Of a stretch of DNA of 64,000 nt, positions 61,035 through 64,000 are shown piece after piece. Made by a program: the position numbers and the translations under genes. Under the pieces are notes generated by a model. It searched no databases. It worked only from the letters and a program-made list of their open reading frames with translations, and had not been told where the DNA came from. Positions within the stretch are counted from its first letter, which is position 1, and each line of letters opens with the position of its first letter. The stretch is taken from contig NZ_JABWGO010000005.1 of assembly GCF_013363995.1 (NCBI RefSeq), forward strand, positions 1 to 64,000, given 5' to 3'. Origin of the DNA: Nonomuraea rhodomycinica (lineage in GTDB: Bacteria; Actinomycetota; Actinomycetes; Streptosporangiales; Streptosporangiaceae).

Positions 61035-61898
61035 ATGAACACTCTCCCCATGCGGAAACTGACGACTGTCCTGGCCACCGGCGTTCTCGTCTCGCTGGTG
61101 GGCGTGGGCACGGCGTCAGCTCAGACCGAGCCCGTCGCTTCCTCCGGACAGCAGGCCCAGGCCCCCGCCCAGGCGGCCCAGACGCTCGCCGCGCCGCCGC
61201 GCGGCCGGACGGCCGCCACGGCCAACCCGCTGTACAGGACGGGCACGCTCGCCGACTCCCACTGTTCTCCCGGCGGCCTGCCCAAGGGCAGCACCGCCGC
61301 GTACAAGCGTTTTCTGACCCGTGTGACGAACTGCCTGAACGCCTCGTGGTCCACCCAGTTCCGCAAGGCGAAGCTGCCGTTCAGCAAGCCGCGCCTGCGC
61401 ATCATCACCCGCAAGCTGCGCACGCCGTGCGGCCCGTGGAGCCCGGGTGCCGACGGCATCTACTGCTCCACCGACCGCACCATGTACATGCTGGTGACCA
61501 AGACGCAGCTGCGTGACCCGTTCGCGCTGGGCATCACCCGCCTGATGGCGCACGAGTACGGGCACCACGTGCAGAACATCTCCGGCATCTGGAGCTACTA
61601 CTGGCCGGCCCGCGCCCGCGCCTCCAAGGCGGGCCAGCTGCAGCTGTCGCGCCGTTCCGAGCTGCAGGCCGAGTGCTTCTCCTCCGTCTTCATGCGCACG
61701 ATCGAGGACACCCTCCCGATCGACCCCGCGCAGTGGGACTACACGGTCGACTGGTTCCGCAAGAACGGCGCCAAGGCCTGGCCGCAGAACGACCACGGCA
61801 AGGGCTCCTCGCAGGCGTACTGGATGAACCGCGGCTACGGCTCGGCCTCCCCGGGCTCCTGCAACACCTGGGCCGCCTCGGCCCGCGCGGTCGCCTAG
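61035..61898 (+). CDS. Secreted neutral zinc metallopeptidase-like protein (first paralogue)
   Basis: 287 residues. Signal peptide (RKLTTVLATGVLVSLVGVGTASA), then a Gln/Ala-rich linker and a peptidase domain. The zinc motif HEYGHH is at residues 173-178 and the third ligand glutamate lies in ELQAECFSSVFM. C-terminal AYWMNRGYGSASPGSCNTW is shared with the next gene. Similar to the YpfJ-like neutral zinc metallopeptidase family; substrate unknown. Confidence 0.85.
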   Translation: MNTLPMRKLTTVLATGVLVSLVGVGTASAQTEPVASSGQQAQAPAQAAQTLAAPPRGRTAATANPLYRTGTLADSHCSPGGLPKGSTAAYKRFLTRVTNCLNASWSTQFRKAKLPFSKPRLRIITRKLRTPCGPWSPGADGIYCSTDRTMYMLVTKTQLRDPFALGITRLMAHEYGHHVQNISGIWSYYWPARARASKAGQLQLSRRSELQAECFSSVFMRTIEDTLPIDPAQWDYTVDWFRKNGAKAWPQNDHGKGSSQAYWMNRGYGSASPGSCNTWAASARAVA

Positions 61899-62046
61899 CC
61901 GGCACCGCACCATCGGCGCGGTCGTGTCCCTCGGGGACGCGGCCGCGCCGTGCTTTTCGCGACGGGCGCTCACTGTGGGGCCGCTTTCTCCGCGTTTCCC
62001 CAGACAGCCCACCAAATCGCCACCAACTGGTCTAGTATCCGCGATC

Positions 62047-62853
62047 GTGCGTATTCCCCTTGTCGCAGCGTCGGTCTGCGTGATCGCGGGCCTCGGCCTG
62101 CCCGGTACGGCCGGCGCGCAGACCGCGGCGGGCGCCCCCACGGCACAGACGGCGTCCCTCCCCCACGCGGCCGCGGCGCCCCCCGCCGTCCTCGCCGAGA
62201 ACCGGATCTACCGCTCCGGCACCGCCTCCCCGCTGTCCTGCCCCATCCCGGAGATCCGCGAGGGCAGCGCCGCCTCGCTCAAGACCTTCCACCGGGCCAT
62301 GGCCCGCTGCGCCGACCGCTTCTGGGCCACCCGGTTCAGGGCCGCCGGCCTGACGTACACCTCGCCCAAGGTGACGATCACGACGGGCAGCTCCTCGGTC
62401 TGCGGCAAGATCACCAGCAACGGCGCCCAGTACTGCCCCACCCAGCGCACGGTCGCCATCCGCATCATGAAGCGGGACCTCACCGACCCGTTCCGGATGA
62501 ACATCGCCCACTCCGTCGCCCACGAGTGGGGCCACCACGTCCAGCAGCTCACCGGCATGCTGGACGAGCAGAACCGCCTCTACTGGCGGGCCCGCGGCAG
62601 CGCCCGCTCCATCGTCAGCCACCGGCTGGAGATGCAGGCCGAGTGCTTCGCCGGCGTCTTCTACAGCGTCGCGCTCGACTCCATCGACCCCGGCATCACC
62701 TGGGACCAGTGGATCGGCGCCGTCCGCGAGGCCGAGGAGAGCAAGGTGCACGGCAAGCCGCGCAACCTCGCCTACTGGCAGAACCGCGGCTACACCAGCG
62801 GCTCGGCCGGCTCCTGCAACACCTGGAAGGCTTCACTAGCCCGCGTCTCCTGA
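62047..62853 (+). CDS. Secreted neutral zinc metallopeptidase-like protein (second paralogue)
   Basis: 268 residues. Signal peptide ends near GTAGA; HEWGHH starts at residue 159; EMQAECFAGVFYSV has the third ligand; AYWQNRGYTSGSAGSCNTW matches the first paralogue. GTG 62047 follows TAGTAT by eight bases, suggesting a leaderless transcript of its own. The two genes are a tandem duplication with strong divergence. Confidence 0.85.
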   Translation: MRIPLVAASVCVIAGLGLPGTAGAQTAAGAPTAQTASLPHAAAAPPAVLAENRIYRSGTASPLSCPIPEIREGSAASLKTFHRAMARCADRFWATRFRAAGLTYTSPKVTITTGSSSVCGKITSNGAQYCPTQRTVAIRIMKRDLTDPFRMNIAHSVAHEWGHHVQQLTGMLDEQNRLYWRARGSARSIVSHRLEMQAECFAGVFYSVALDSIDPGITWDQWIGAVREAEESKVHGKPRNLAYWQNRGYTSGSAGSCNTWKASLARVS

Positions 62854-62884
62854 CCGCCTCCTCCTGTTCGTGCCGGGGAGGTCC

Positions 62885-64000
62885 TCAGCCGGTGACGCGG
62901 GCCAGGACCTCCAGCGGATCCGCCAGGACGTGGGCGAAGGCCAGCTCGGCCGCCCCCACCAGCGTCGCGTCGTCGGCCAGGGCCGAGGTGCGCAGCCGCA
63001 GCCGCTCGCGCTGCGGGCCCATCGCGTTCGTCGCGAGCCGGCTGCGCACCTGGGCCGCCGACCCCAGGTACACCTCGCGCAGCATGCCCCCGAAGATCAC
63101 CATCTCGGGGTTGAAGATGTTGACCAGGTTGGCCACGCCCAGGCCGAGCCAGCCGCCCACGCGCTTGAGCGCCTCCTGCGCCACGATGTCCCCCCGGTCG
63201 GCCGCGTCCACCACGGCCCGCACCGCGTCCCGCCCCTGACGCCCCGCACCGTCCACCGCGACCCGGTCCCCGTCGAACGCCGCCGCACCACCGTCACCGC
63301 GCGCCGCCACCCGACCCGCGGCCTCCAGGAGGGCGCGCTCCCCCACCTCGGCCTCCAGGCAGCCCCGCGAGCCGCACCCGCACGGCTGCCCGCCCGGGTT
63401 GACCACCATGTGGCCGACCTCGCCGCCGTAGCCGTCGTGGCCGCCGAGCAGGTGGCCGCCGGTGATGATGCCGCCCCCGATGCCCACGTCGCCGTGCAGG
63501 TAGATGAGGTCGCGCACCCCGACGGCCACGCCCCTGCTGTGCTCGGCCAGCGCCGCCAGGTTGGCGTCGTTGCCCACGCTCACCGGCAGCCCCAGGCCCA
63601 GCCGGCGGCCCAGCTCCTCGCCGAACGGCACCGCCTCGGCCCCCAGGTTCGGCCCGAACATGATCACGCCGTCGGCCTTGCGCACGCCGCCGGAGACCGC
63701 CGCGGCGGCGCCGACGCACACCGTGTCGGCGCGCGTCTTGCGCCGCATCTGCCGGGCGAACCCGGCGAGGGTCCCGGCCAGCTCGTCCAGGTCGAACGGC
63801 CCGCGCCGGCGCGCCGTCTCCCGGCGGTCGAGGATCGCCCCGCCCAGCCCGACCCGGGCCGCCGCCAGCCGGTCGGGGCCCACGTCGAAGGCGAACACGT
63901 ACACCCGCGACGACTCGGGCCGCACCACCAGCGACGGACGGCCGGCCCGCCCGGTCTCGCGCGGCAGCTCCTCCCGCACCAGCCCCGCGGCGGTGAGGTC
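62885..64000 (-). CDS. ROK-family transcriptional regulator/sugar kinase (partial)
   Basis: The gene enters from the right edge; in-window residues begin DLTAAGLVREELPRETGRAGRP, the end of a winged helix, so this is a ROK repressor rather than a plain glucokinase. Visible motifs: SVGNDANLAALAEHSRG, IYLHGDVGIGGGIITGG (sugar/phosphate sites), GHMVVNPGGQPCGCGSRGCLEAEV (zinc site CxCGxxGCxE), NLVNIFNPEMVIFGG. Controls sugar genes in response to sugars. Confidence 0.9.
   Translation of the reverse strand, partial: DLTAAGLVREELPRETGRAGRPSLVVRPESSRVYVFAFDVGPDRLAAARVGLGGAILDRRETARRRGPFDLDELAGTLAGFARQMRRKTRADTVCVGAAAAVSGGVRKADGVIMFGPNLGAEAVPFGEELGRRLGLGLPVSVGNDANLAALAEHSRGVAVGVRDLIYLHGDVGIGGGIITGGHLLGGHDGYGGEVGHMVVNPGGQPCGCGSRGCLEAEVGERALLEAAGRVAARGDGGAAAFDGDRVAVDGAGRQGRDAVRAVVDAADRGDIVAQEALKRVGGWLGLGVANLVNIFNPEMVIFGGMLREVYLGSAAQVRSRLATNAMGPQRERLRLRTSALADDATLVGAAELAFAHVLADPLEVLARVTG

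Overview
The window is 64 kb of very GC-rich chromosome from an actinomycete. Three things point there: strong G/C preference at third codon positions with many GTG starts; mycothiol-type DinB/maleylpyruvate isomerase proteins; and the HemQ-type haem pathway, DUF1707, DUF3000, DUF4349 and a subtilisin-inhibitor-like protein. The content fits Streptosporangiales (Nonomuraea-like) best, but the genus is an inference from gene content, not a database result. No tRNA, rRNA, CRISPR array, insertion sequence, integrase or phage gene was seen.

Layout. 0-3.3 kb: end of a DUF4097-type gene, a ricin-type lectin split by an in-frame stop, and a four-gene minus-strand redox operon (azoreductase, PPOX flavoprotein, DsbA/FrnE-like, metallo-beta-lactamase fold) with a double operator. 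3.6-7.3 kb: glyA, two membrane proteins and a DinB-like protein. 7.3-11 kb: assimilatory sulfate reduction, made of a leaderless leader peptide, sir, a zinc-ribbon miniprotein, cysH and a sirohydrochlorin chelatase. 11-20.5 kb: DUF1707 protein, ankyrin/HEAT protein, LigC-type ligase, reductase, glgX, osmC-like gene and an ECF sigma gene with a mycothiol-type partner. 20.5-28.4 kb: pgeF, a LysR/cupin deletion scar, aldehyde dehydrogenase, TPR protein, LigD-type polymerase, msrB and a strongly repetitive membrane protein. 28.4-35.2 kb: hemQ, hemG, DUF4349 lipoprotein, hemE, DUF3000 and RNase D.

35.2-53.4 kb looks like an accessory block placed between rnd and the fatty-acid oxidation genes. It holds a LacI-type-operator sugar operon, a MEDS-STAS/ATPase regulatory pair, an SDR gene with two operators, TetR, class V aminotransferase with MarR, an unrecognised gene, a frameshifted pentapeptide-repeat gene, an 880-residue PEP-synthase-like enzyme, a phosphodiesterase/isomerase pair, LacI and a repetitive membrane protein. 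53.5-64 kb returns to core functions: fadA/fadB, a subtilisin-inhibitor-like protein, an amino acid permease, dxs, tandem secreted zinc peptidases and a ROK regulator cut by the window edge.

No single large undescribed system stands out. The most unusual signals are regulatory and structural: matching CGGAC-N4-GTCCG operators at the azoreductase operon and at a tetR 38 kb away, several leaderless promoters carrying palindromes on the -10 or start, the lectin with a stop after its signal peptide, the minimal cysteine leader, the repeat-expanded ATP lid of an anti-sigma-type kinase, and broken genes at 21.3-21.9 kb and 45.7 kb.
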